Translations under genes and position numbers: made by a program
Part shown: piece after piece, positions 1 through 5,002 of the stretch
How the letters are laid out: the number at the start of each line of letters is the position of its first letter
Position numbering within the stretch: position 1 is the first letter of the stretch
Notes under the pieces: model-generated
Databases searched by the model: none
What the model saw: only the letters and a program-made list of their open reading frames with translations
Told to the model about the DNA's origin: nothing
Source: DAOUAJ01 sp034433615
GTDB lineage: Bacteria > Chloroflexota > Anaerolineae > DUEN01
Direction: 5' to 3'
DNA length: 5,002 nt
Assembly (NCBI GenBank): GCA_034433615.1
Contig: DAOUAJ010000221.1
Coordinates: forward strand, 1-5,002

Positions 1-483
1 GCCAAGACAGCTCAGGGCACTCAAGCCTCGCTCTGGATTGTGGATGGCCAACAGCGCACAACAGCACTCTGCCTGCTTGTAGGCCAGAAGCCGTATTGGT
101 GGGATGACGCCGAAAGCTGGAACAGGGCTTTGGAACGCTATGATGTGATGGTCAACCTTCTCCCTGACGAGCGCGATGACCGCCTGGAGTTTGCCTTGCC
201 TAACCCCATTCGCCGTCGCGACCCCCGCTGGATCGGCATCCGTAGGGTTCTTGGCATGGAAAAGGTCGAGGATCTGACCCCGCTAGCTCAAGAAATCGTG
301 AGATCTGTTAGCAATGATCCAGCTCATATGATAGAACTGTTCGGTAGGGTACATGCCCGCCTCCAGCGTCTCTGGCAAATTCGGGAGCGGGACATTCCTA
401 TGCCGCGTGAGGAGCGTGAACGGTTAGAAGAAGAGTTCCGCGAGGCCACGGTCTGGGTCAGGTGCAAGACCCTAGAAGCCTAA
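1..483 (+). CDS. DUF262 domain protein, 5'-partial and apparently truncated at the 3' end
   Basis: The reading frame is already open at base 1, so the true start is upstream; the GTG at 40 is simply the Val of the family motif. Reading from base 1, in-window residues 13-23 give IVDGQQRTTAL, the hallmark DGQQR nucleotide-binding motif of the DUF262/GmrSD N-terminal domain. This family includes modification-dependent (type IV) restriction enzymes and related phage-defence proteins that couple NTP hydrolysis to DNA cleavage. The following part, including KPYWW and the LQRLWQIRERDIP stretch, also fits the family. Full-length members usually have several hundred more residues, beginning with the segment after 'RDIP' that leads into a conserved F-x-R-(I/L)-N region. 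Here a charged stretch (REERERLEEEFREA) and a stop at 481-483 replace all of that. The C-terminal nuclease-like domain is therefore missing, and the product is probably non-functional. Base composition looks less GC-rich than the genes downstream, consistent with acquired DNA. The family assignment is firm; calling it a pseudogene is inference. Confidence 0.8.
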   Translation, partial: AKTAQGTQASLWIVDGQQRTTALCLLVGQKPYWWDDAESWNRALERYDVMVNLLPDERDDRLEFALPNPIRRRDPRWIGIRRVLGMEKVEDLTPLAQEIVRSVSNDPAHMIELFGRVHARLQRLWQIRERDIPMPREERERLEEEFREATVWVRCKTLEA

Positions 484-596
484 CCCTGAACGGGTTGGGA
501 GCCGTCACATGGAAAGCGATCCGGCAGGCGCTGGAACAGACCGACGACCGGCGCGATGCGTTAGAGGAATCGGCAGGAAGATTGCGATGCCCCTGA
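420..596 (+). pseudogene. Short out-of-frame coding remnant just upstream of the NurA gene
   Basis: This 58-codon open stretch is in a different frame from the DUF262 fragment and from nurA. Its last 35 or so codons translate to protein-like sequence (segments such as LTLNGLGAVTWKAIRQALEQ and DDRRDALEESAGRL), with a probable amphipathic helix. It ends at TGA 594-596, so it overlaps the proposed nurA start (587) by 10 bases, the arrangement expected of a translationally coupled operon partner. Stops at 408 and 417 close the frame upstream and there is no ATG; the only conventional start is GTG 462, with no clear ribosome-binding site. The simplest reading is the tail of a gene whose body was lost when the DUF262 fragment was joined here. 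I do not recognise the family. It could also be a frameshifted end of the DUF262 gene, or non-coding. Confidence 0.3.
575..580 (+). promoter_or_regulatory. Ribosome-binding site deciding the NurA start
   Basis: AGGAAG lies 6 bases ahead of the ATG at 587. The earlier in-frame ATG at 509 has no comparable site, and the 26 residues it would add do not look like the NurA family, so 587 is the better start. Confidence 0.6.
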
Positions 597-1765
597 AACT
601 GGACACCATCGCCCAGGCCATCCACGAGATGGCGTGGGCTTTCGACGGCGATGAACGCCACGGCCGGCTGGAAACGGCTCTGGCCCGATTACATGCCACC
701 GATCCGGCCCACGTGCGCGCCCGCCTGGACGATCCCCAGGCCCGGCCGGGGTGGCTGGTCGCCTACCCACCGCGCACTTTCACAGCAACCTACCCGCTCC
801 CTCCCTGCCCGGCCGACTTCACCGTCGTGGGTGCCGACGGCTCCTCCATCGCCCCCGACCGTCACAGCCCCGTCCGCTTCTTCATCATCAACACCGGCTA
901 CGCCGTGCTCACCTACGGCAGCCGGCCCGAGGCCGAATTGGACGCCACCTCCCAGCTTTACTACCGCGATGAGGACGTGTTCGTCTCGCCGGAGCACCGC
1001 ACCCTGCCCATCGAGGGAGCGCTGCTGGCATTGAAGATGGCCGTGGACGAGATGGCCGCGCTGCTGAACGCGACGACGGCCATCAGCCAGCGCGAGGCCG
1101 TGGCGCTGCGCGATGGCACCCTCATCCTGTGGGGTTTGGACAGCCCTGGCCTCACAGAGGAGGTGCGCAACCGCTTCCTGGATCCGTACCGGGAGGCACT
1201 GCGCCAACTGCGCGCTCAGCGCGTGCCGCTGGCCGCCTACGTCAGCTTCCCGGGTGGGGACGACGTCATCAACGCGCTGCGGGTGGGCCTCTGTCCGGAC
1301 CCCTCCGTCATCTGCAACCGCTGTGAGACGCTGCAAAAGCACGGCCGCGCTCGCTGCGCTGACCTGGCGATGCTGCCCGACCGGCTCCTGTTCGCCCGGC
1401 ACCTGGCGGACGGCGAGCGCAGCGATTTCTTCCTGAGCCGGCATCCGGTGCTCAAATTCTACGACGAGGATCAACAGGTGTGCTTCTTCTACCTCAACGT
1501 GGGGGACGAGATCGCTCGTGTGGAGGTGCCAGCGTGGGTGGCGAAGACACCAGCGCTGCTGGACCGGGTGCACGCCGTGATCTACGATCAGTGCCAGCGC
1601 GGCCACGGCTACCCGCCCGTCCTGACCGAGGCGCACGAGCAGGCGGTGATCACCGTGAGTGAACGATCACTCGTGGAGGAGATGGTGGCGCGGGAGTTGG
1701 CCGACCGCGCTGTCGTCTACATCCGCTCGGAGAAAGATTCCAGCAAGCGCGTGCGGGGGGTATGA
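587..1765 (+). CDS. nurA: NurA-family DNA end-processing nuclease
   Basis: The 392-residue product matches the NurA nuclease family, 5'-to-3' single-strand exonucleases/endonucleases that resect DNA ends together with the HerA translocase. NurA has an RNase H-like fold and uses Mn2+. The N-terminal catalytic motif is clear at residues 80-93 (VVGADGSSIAPDRH, with D84 the expected metal ligand) and runs into a hydrophobic strand (RFFIINTG). A second acidic motif is LRDGTLILWGL at 174-184 (D176). Further typical segments are the helix and strand of the ALRQLRAQRVPLAAYVS region (204-220), FFYLNVGDEIARVEVP (300-315), and the C-terminal GYPPVLTEAHEQAV (341-354) with H350. Four cysteines (C236, C243, C246, C257) form a possible metal-binding cluster. 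The start at 587 is chosen over 509 because of the AGGAAG site and the family alignment. The gene overlaps the end of a coding remnant upstream and is followed, 64 bases after its stop, by a HAS-barrel gene on the same strand. It acts in the cytoplasm, probably in double-strand-break repair. The family is confident; the enzymatic details are inferred. Confidence 0.88.
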   Translation: MPLKLDTIAQAIHEMAWAFDGDERHGRLETALARLHATDPAHVRARLDDPQARPGWLVAYPPRTFTATYPLPPCPADFTVVGADGSSIAPDRHSPVRFFIINTGYAVLTYGSRPEAELDATSQLYYRDEDVFVSPEHRTLPIEGALLALKMAVDEMAALLNATTAISQREAVALRDGTLILWGLDSPGLTEEVRNRFLDPYREALRQLRAQRVPLAAYVSFPGGDDVINALRVGLCPDPSVICNRCETLQKHGRARCADLAMLPDRLLFARHLADGERSDFFLSRHPVLKFYDEDQQVCFFYLNVGDEIARVEVPAWVAKTPALLDRVHAVIYDQCQRGHGYPPVLTEAHEQAVITVSERSLVEEMVARELADRAVVYIRSEKDSSKRVRGV

Positions 1766-1799
1766 AAACCCGAAGGGTCTTCAGAGACCCTTCGGGTTT
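1766..1799 (+). terminator. Perfect 15-bp hairpin directly after the nurA stop
   Basis: The arms are AAACCCGAAGGGTCT (1766-1780) and AGACCCTTCGGGTTT (1785-1799), exact reverse complements around a TCAG loop. The hairpin begins on the base after the nurA TGA. The A-run/T-run ends of the arms give it the shape of a bidirectional intrinsic terminator, but the T-run is only three bases and is followed by GAAAT, so termination may be partial. Because the HAS-barrel gene follows on the same strand with no convincing promoter, attenuation or mRNA-end protection between two operon genes is as likely as full termination. Confidence 0.65.
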
Positions 1800-1829
1800 G
1801 AAATCTGGCAAATGTGTGCGAGGCGTGTG

Positions 1830-2438
1830 ATGGAACGTATCGGCGAGATTGTCGAGACTAACAGCCTGGGTCTTGTGGCAGAGAGCTTTTCCCTGCATCA
1901 ACCGCCGGCACTGGGCAGCCTGGTGCGGATCAGCGTGGACGATCGCGTCCTTTACGCCGTGGTCAGCTTCGGCGCCACGACGGGGATTGATCCCGGCCGG
2001 CGAGTAGTGCGCCGCTCCACTGACGAGGTATTCGACGAGGCCATCTACCACGAGCACCCGCAACTGGAGCGGACGCTGCGCACCGAGTTCCGGGCGTTGC
2101 TGGTCGGCTTCCGCGACGGCGACGGCCCTGTGCGCCAGGTGCTGCCGCCACAGCCTCCGCCGCTACACTACTCGGTGTGGCAGTGCACAACTGAGGAGGT
2201 GCGCGCCTTCACCGAGCGCCGCCCCTACTTCCGGTTGCTACTCAACGCAGGTGGCGAGTTACCAGCCGATCAACTGCTCGCCGCGCACATTCGCGCCGTC
2301 TATGCCGCCCGCGGCGACGATCTGGGCTGGCTGGAAGCGGCCGCGCGAGAGGTGGCCACACTGCTACGGGACGACTATGACCGCCTGATGAGCGTGTTGC
2401 AGGGGATCGAGCCGTGGATTAATAAAGTAACTGTCTAA
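1830..2438 (+). CDS. Stand-alone HAS-barrel protein (HerA/NurA-associated)
   Basis: The product has 202 residues. Residues 1-95 resemble the HAS barrel, the small beta-barrel named after HerA and the ATP synthase, which forms the N-terminus of HerA-type DNA translocases. Diagnostic stretches are MERIGEIVETNSLGLVAESF (1-20), the HQPPALGSLVRI turn (23-34) and the helix HEHPQLERTLRTEF (74-87) leading to LLVGF. There is no Walker A or Walker B motif, so this is not a HerA ATPase. Residues 96-202 contain a Pro-rich connector (RQVLPPQPPPLHY) and then a mostly helical part of unknown fold ending in a helix rich in Arg/Asp. Such free HAS-barrel proteins are known beside nurA and herA in Chloroflexota and Cyanobacteria, and probably act as adaptor or assembly subunits for the HerA-NurA complex. 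The ATG at 1830 is preceded by GAGG (1820-1823) at 6 bases. The frame is open further upstream, but that part crosses the hairpin and does not fit the family. The gene is bracketed by two related hairpins. Confidence 0.72.
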   Translation: MERIGEIVETNSLGLVAESFSLHQPPALGSLVRISVDDRVLYAVVSFGATTGIDPGRRVVRRSTDEVFDEAIYHEHPQLERTLRTEFRALLVGFRDGDGPVRQVLPPQPPPLHYSVWQCTTEEVRAFTERRPYFRLLLNAGGELPADQLLAAHIRAVYAARGDDLGWLEAAAREVATLLRDDYDRLMSVLQGIEPWINKVTV

Positions 2439-2468
2439 CCCCTTCGGGTCTCAGAAAACCCGAAGGGG
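2439..2468 (+). terminator. 11-bp hairpin between convergent genes
   Basis: The arms are CCCCTTCGGGT (2439-2449) and ACCCGAAGGGG (2458-2468), exact reverse complements with an 8-base loop (CTCAGAAA). The hairpin begins immediately after the TAA of the HAS-barrel gene and lies 27 bases from the stop of the oppositely oriented fasciclin gene, so it can serve both transcripts. No long T-tract follows on either strand. Its core, CCCTTCGGGT/ACCCGAAGGG, is the same as in the hairpin at 1766-1799. The rest of the gap to 2495 holds nothing I can identify. Confidence 0.7.
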
Positions 2469-2495
2469 CTCCGCCTTTGCACCATTGCTCCAAAG

Positions 2496-3305
2496 CTATC
2501 TTACCGGCGCTGGCGTGGGGGTGATCTTCGGGGTCACGGTCAGGGCTCGCGCGGGCGTAGCGGTCAGCTCGATCGTCGGCGTCCTTTGCGGCAAGCCCGG
2601 CTGTTCCATCGCCCTCTCCTCTGAGGGCATCAACAGCGCATCAATCAGGTGGATGACGCCATTGGTCGCTTTGATGTCCGTATCAACGAACAGGGCGCCA
2701 TTGAGCGCGGTAACCTTGCCATTACCAACGGCGATGGTTACAGGCTCACCTAAGGCGGTTTTCAACGTGATTGTCTGTACCGAGTCTATCGCAGCCAACT
2801 CGGCCATCAGCACCTGACCCTGCACCATGTGGTAAAGCAGAATCTTCTTGAGCCTTGGGATGTCCTCCAACAGTGCACCGACCATACCTTTCGGGAGCTT
2901 GCCAAAAGCATCATCGGTAGGCGCGAAAATGGTGTAGGGTCCGCCAGTCTTCAGGGTATCACTGAGACCGGCTGCCCGCAGGGCCAGGACGAACATGGTG
3001 AGCCGTTCATCCCGGAAGGCTGTATTGAAAACATCTACTGGCACGGATGTGGGCGTCGCCGTCGGCTCAAGGGTTGGCGTCAGAGTGGGAGGCGTCGTTG
3101 GCTTTGATGCAGGCGTGGGAACGGGCGTATCGGTCGGCTTGGGCGTTGGCGTGGGGACAGGTGTATCGGTCGGCTTGGGCGTTGGCGGCAAAGGTGTCGC
3201 CGTCGGCTCCGGTGTCGGAGTCGCTGTGGGCTTGGGTGACGGCCTGCAAGCACTGACCATCATTGCGATGATGATCAATAGAGAGAAAATCAGGGACCGT
3301 TTCAT
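2496..3305 (-). CDS. Fasciclin (FAS1)-domain lipoprotein with Pro/Thr-rich linkers
   Basis: The 269-residue product begins with a lipoprotein signal peptide: KR at residues 2-3, a hydrophobic core (LIFSLLIIIAMM), and a VSAC lipobox with C20 as the predicted lipidated cysteine. Residues 21-90 are a Pro/Thr-rich linker, probably extended and possibly glycosylated, containing a duplicated 12-residue unit. Residues 91-227 form one FAS1 domain, with YTIFAPTDDAF (124-134), LLYHMV (156-161) and NGVIHLIDALLMP (215-227) as the family's conserved H1, central and H2 blocks. A second Thr/Pro-rich tail follows (241-269). FAS1 domains mediate adhesion or protein-protein contact outside the cell, so this is a cell-surface protein of unknown partner. 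Two ATGs are adjacent. The strong AAGGAGG site (plus-strand 3311-3317) is only 2 bases from the one at 3308 but 5 bases from the one at 3305, so I prefer 3305. The gene converges on the HAS-barrel gene and diverges from the methyltransferase. Confidence 0.9.
   Translation of the reverse strand: MKRSLIFSLLIIIAMMVSACRPSPKPTATPTPEPTATPLPPTPKPTDTPVPTPTPKPTDTPVPTPASKPTTPPTLTPTLEPTATPTSVPVDVFNTAFRDERLTMFVLALRAAGLSDTLKTGGPYTIFAPTDDAFGKLPKGMVGALLEDIPRLKKILLYHMVQGQVLMAELAAIDSVQTITLKTALGEPVTIAVGNGKVTALNGALFVDTDIKATNGVIHLIDALLMPSEERAMEQPGLPQRTPTIELTATPARALTVTPKITPTPAPVR
3112..3183 (-). repeat. Two tandem 36-bp units in the fasciclin linker
   Basis: Units 3112-3147 and 3148-3183 differ at three positions out of 36 (3120/3156, 3123/3159 and 3126/3162). 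All three fall in third codon positions on the coding (minus) strand, so both units encode the same peptide (a permutation of KPTDTPVPTPTP). This indicates a recent duplication within the low-complexity linker. Confidence 0.85.
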
Positions 3306-3310
3306 CATGG

Positions 3311-3317
3311 CCTCCTT
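3311..3317 (-). promoter_or_regulatory. Strong ribosome-binding site of the fasciclin gene
   Basis: Read on the minus strand, this is AAGGAGG, a near-perfect Shine-Dalgarno. Its spacing (5 bases to ATG 3305, 2 bases to ATG 3308) favours the second of two consecutive ATG codons as the true start. Confidence 0.75.
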
Positions 3318-3336
3318 CGCCGAGATGTACGATCAC

Positions 3337-3366
3337 AACCTACCACAAGAGTAGCAATTCGGTCAA
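3337..3366 (-). promoter_or_regulatory. Possible sigma-70-type promoter for the fasciclin gene
   Basis: On the minus strand, TTGACC (3366-3361) matches five of six bases of the -35 consensus. Eighteen bases further is TAGGTT (3342-3337), a poor -10 but preceded by TG in the extended -10 position. Transcription would start near 3330, giving a leader of about 25 bases. This is suggestive only, because the -10 is weak. Confidence 0.3.
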
Positions 3367-3382
3367 GCTATAAGGTTGTCGG

Positions 3383-4048
3383 ATGAAAGCTTTTTCCCTG
3401 TCGCCCTGGCAACGTTGGCGAGCGCTTCTGCGCTTCAATCTGATGTACCTGGGCCGGCCACCCTGGGACACGGGCATCACCCCGCCGGAGGTCGTCGAAG
3501 TGATTGAGGGGGGCGTCGTGCCGCTCGGCCGGGCGATTGACCTGGGCTGCGGCACAGGCACTAACGCCATCTACCTGGCCCGCCGCGGCTTCGAAGTGAT
3601 CGGTGTGGACAGCGCGGTCCTGGCCATCCTTAAGGCGCAGCGCAAGGCTCGCCGCGCCGGCGTGCATGTCCGCTTCCACCTGGGGTTGGTCACCCGGCTG
3701 GACTTTTTACCCTGGCCGGCCGACTTCGCGCTGGACATCGGCTGCCTGCACGGGCTGTGGCCGGCGGACCGCCCGGCTTACGCGGTCGCGCTGTCCCGCG
3801 CCGTGCGCCCCGGTGGGCATTACCTGCTTTACGCCTGGGGCAACCGCGGCTGGGCCGGGCTCGATCCGCCCGAAGTTGCCGCCCTGTTCCAGGACGCGTT
3901 CGAGACGATCTGGGTGCGCACGGGCGCGGAGCACGGCGCGCCCTCGTCGTGGTACCTGATGCGCAGACCAGGCAATGAGGGATTAGGCAACAGATGGCCT
4001 TGGCGGGGAAGCGAAACCCGCTTCTACTCTCGTTGGGAGACATCTTGA
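3383..4048 (+). CDS. Class I SAM-dependent methyltransferase
   Basis: The 221-residue product has a Rossmann-fold methyltransferase domain. Motif I is AIDLGCGTG at residues 51-59, the glycine-rich SAM-binding loop. The acidic end of strand 2 is FEVIGVDSA at 70-78 (D76 should bind the ribose). Further on come FALDIGCLHGL (115-125) in the motif IV region and AVRPGGHYLLY (140-150), the usual post-strand motif. The N-terminal WDTGITPPEVVEVIE stretch (28-42) resembles the small-molecule methyltransferases related to TehB and thiopurine methyltransferases, so a small-molecule substrate is more likely than RNA or protein, but the substrate cannot be read from the sequence. The domain seems complete by SSWYLMRRP; the last 25 or so residues are an unusual basic/aromatic tail reading toward the next gene. 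The ATG at 3383 has only a weak AAGG (3372-3375) upstream. The gene diverges from the fasciclin gene, and its stop overlaps the next start. Confidence 0.85.
   Translation: MKAFSLSPWQRWRALLRFNLMYLGRPPWDTGITPPEVVEVIEGGVVPLGRAIDLGCGTGTNAIYLARRGFEVIGVDSAVLAILKAQRKARRAGVHVRFHLGLVTRLDFLPWPADFALDIGCLHGLWPADRPAYAVALSRAVRPGGHYLLYAWGNRGWAGLDPPEVAALFQDAFETIWVRTGAEHGAPSSWYLMRRPGNEGLGNRWPWRGSETRFYSRWETS
4035..4039 (+). promoter_or_regulatory. Ribosome-binding site supporting a TTG start
   Basis: GGGAG lies 5 bases ahead of the TTG at 4045, inside the end of the methyltransferase gene. It is the main support, with the signal peptide that follows, for starting the next protein at TTG. The next in-frame ATG (4096) would remove most of the signal peptide. 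Confidence 0.6.
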
Positions 4049-5002
4049 GACAACGTACTGCAATCTGGCTGCTGTTTGCTCTGGTTCTGGTACTTATGGC
4101 CGGCTGCGGGCGCCCGGTCCCGACGCCTACCTCTACTCCGTCACCCATTGCCATGCCCACATCCCTGCCGCGCGTGCCAACCGCGCTCTTCTTCGCCAGC
4201 GATCAGGCTGGCAACGGCGACATCTACCGGCTGGACGAGCAGGGCCTGCACCAGTTGACGGACGACCCGGCCGTGGATTGGGACCCGGCCGTCTCGCCCG
4301 ACGGCACCCAGGTCGCCTTCACGTCGTGGCGGACGGGCCAGGCCGACATCTGGATGATGAACGCCGACGGCTCCAACCTGCGCCGGCTGACCGATCACCC
4401 GGCCGACGACTACGCGCCGGCCTGGTCGCCTGATGGCCGCACCATCGCCTTTGTCAGCGAGCGCGCCGGCAACCAGGACATCTTCCTGCTGGACGTGACT
4501 AGTGGGACGCTGACCCCTCTGGTTCAGGGCCCACGTGCCGAGCGGGACCCGGCCTGGAGCCCGGACGGAAAGCGGCTGGTTTTCACAGGCATTGACGCCC
4601 AGAGCGGCTGGCAGCGGCTGTGGATCGTGACCTCTGACGGCCTGGGGCCGGCGCCGCTCACTAACTGGCCAACTCATGCCTCGTCCCCGCTGTGGCTGCC
4701 CGACGGGGGGACGATTCTCTTCCTGGGGCGGGAACGGGACGGCGCGCCGCTGGGGTTCTTTACGATCCGACCGGGTCAGTCACCACGGCCGTTATGGATG
4801 ACTACAGACGACGGCCGGACGATGCTAAGCTCGCCGGCATGGGGGCCGGACGGGACACTGCTCTTCGCCCTCTGGCGCAACGGGCAGCACAGCCTGGCCG
4901 CATTGCCACCGGGCGCTACGCAGCCGATCCTCTGGCTGACGGGGCCAGATGTGTACGGCACCCCTGCTGCTTCCCCCCTGGGAGCATCGTTGCCTATGGG
5001 CC
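4045..5002 (+). CDS. TolB-like beta-propeller lipoprotein, 3'-partial
   Basis: The frame runs open for 319 codons from TTG 4045 to the window edge, so the C-terminus is missing. The N-terminus is a lipoprotein signal peptide: RQR, a hydrophobic core (AIWLLFALVLVL) and MAGC with C21 (4105-4107) as the lipidation site. A short Pro/Thr-rich linker (22-46) follows. From residue 48 there are repeated TolB/WD40-like (PD40) blades, each with the SPDG-x-x-(V/I/L)-x-F signature: SPDGTQVAF (84-92), SPDGRTIAF (128-136), SPDGKRLVF (172-180), LPDGGTILF (218-226) and GPDGTLLF (267-274). The first three are spaced exactly 44 residues apart, with DIY/DIW/DIF strands and LTD turns between them. Such proteins are surface-anchored propellers that probably bind proteins or glycans; no catalytic residues are seen. 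The start overlaps the methyltransferase stop (TTGA), suggesting translational coupling. The last codons may contain a frameshift or sequencing error (see findings). Confidence 0.85.
   Translation, partial: MRQRTAIWLLFALVLVLMAGCGRPVPTPTSTPSPIAMPTSLPRVPTALFFASDQAGNGDIYRLDEQGLHQLTDDPAVDWDPAVSPDGTQVAFTSWRTGQADIWMMNADGSNLRRLTDHPADDYAPAWSPDGRTIAFVSERAGNQDIFLLDVTSGTLTPLVQGPRAERDPAWSPDGKRLVFTGIDAQSGWQRLWIVTSDGLGPAPLTNWPTHASSPLWLPDGGTILFLGRERDGAPLGFFTIRPGQSPRPLWMTTDDGRTMLSSPAWGPDGTLLFALWRNGQHSLAALPPGATQPILWLTGPDVYGTPAASPLGASLPMG

Noticed and set aside
509..586. An earlier NurA start at ATG 509
   Set aside because: The extra 26 residues do not fit the family, there is no good ribosome-binding site, and the same bases give more protein-like sequence in another frame.
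689..1636. A 315-codon open frame on the minus strand
   Set aside because: It lies wholly opposite the NurA gene, its translation is low-complexity Val/Gly/His/Arg-rich with no recognisable domain, and it arises from the GC-rich codon pattern of the real gene.
1..1765. A new defence system made of DUF262 plus NurA
   Set aside because: The DUF262 gene is truncated before its nuclease part and lies next to a housekeeping-type repair module; adjacency alone does not support a working defence system.
3050..3240. A CRISPR-like or minisatellite array
   Set aside because: The repetition follows codons of a Pro/Thr linker, has no spacers, and only two units form a clear tandem repeat.
2995..3354. 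A plus-strand frame encoding a Gly/Val-rich repeat protein
   Set aside because: It is the antisense of the Pro/Thr-rich linker of the fasciclin lipoprotein; the minus-strand product has a signal peptide, lipobox and FAS1 domain.
3369..3374. TATAAG as a -10 box for the methyltransferase, implying a leaderless mRNA
   Set aside because: The spacing to the ATG at 3383 would allow it, but there is no matching -35 at 16-18 bases, so I cannot support it.
4008..4024. A 6-bp hairpin (GAAGCG/CGCTTC) near the end of the methyltransferase gene
   Set aside because: It is short, lies inside coding sequence, has no T-tract, and could easily occur by chance.
4141..4677. A 178-codon minus-strand frame
   Set aside because: It is opposite the beta-propeller gene and shows no domain, while the plus-strand frame has regularly spaced SPDG blades.

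Overview
The window looks like chromosomal DNA from a member of the Chloroflexota (Anaerolineae or Chloroflexia type), probably from a thermophilic or environmental genome. Three things point there. The coding sequence is GC-rich. Two lipoproteins carry long Pro/Thr linkers of the 'PTPTPEPTATP' kind that are very common in that phylum. A NurA-type nuclease sits beside a stand-alone HAS-barrel protein, an arrangement known from Chloroflexota and Cyanobacteria. The taxonomic call is inference; there is no rRNA or other marker gene here.

Layout. (1) Positions 1-483 (+) hold the middle of a DUF262 (GmrSD/restriction-type) protein. Its start lies outside the window and it ends far too early, so it is probably a broken gene. 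(2) Positions 420-596 hold a second short open stretch in another frame that reads like the C-terminus of a lost gene and overlaps the next start codon. (3) Positions 587-1765 (+) encode a NurA-family nuclease. (4) Positions 1766-1799 form a perfect 15-bp hairpin. (5) Positions 1830-2438 (+) encode a small HAS-barrel protein, the usual companion of HerA/NurA. (6) Positions 2439-2468 form a second hairpin with the same core sequence, lying between convergent genes. (7) Positions 2496-3305 (-) encode a secreted fasciclin-domain lipoprotein. (8) Positions 3383-4048 (+) encode a class I SAM-dependent methyltransferase, divergent from the fasciclin gene. (9) From 4045 to the window end (+) runs a TolB-like beta-propeller lipoprotein. 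It starts at TTG, overlaps the methyltransferase stop, and is cut by the window end.

How they work together. NurA and the HAS-barrel protein most likely belong to one DNA end-processing module with a HerA helicase, which is not visible here. The DUF262 remnant suggests that a defence-type gene was inserted and later decayed next to this module. The fasciclin protein, methyltransferase and propeller lipoprotein form a separate neighbourhood. The last two are translationally coupled; the fasciclin gene is independently transcribed. I do not see a convincing new multi-gene system. The most useful leads are the decayed junction upstream of nurA, the matched hairpins bracketing the HAS-barrel gene, and a four-cysteine cluster in the NurA protein.
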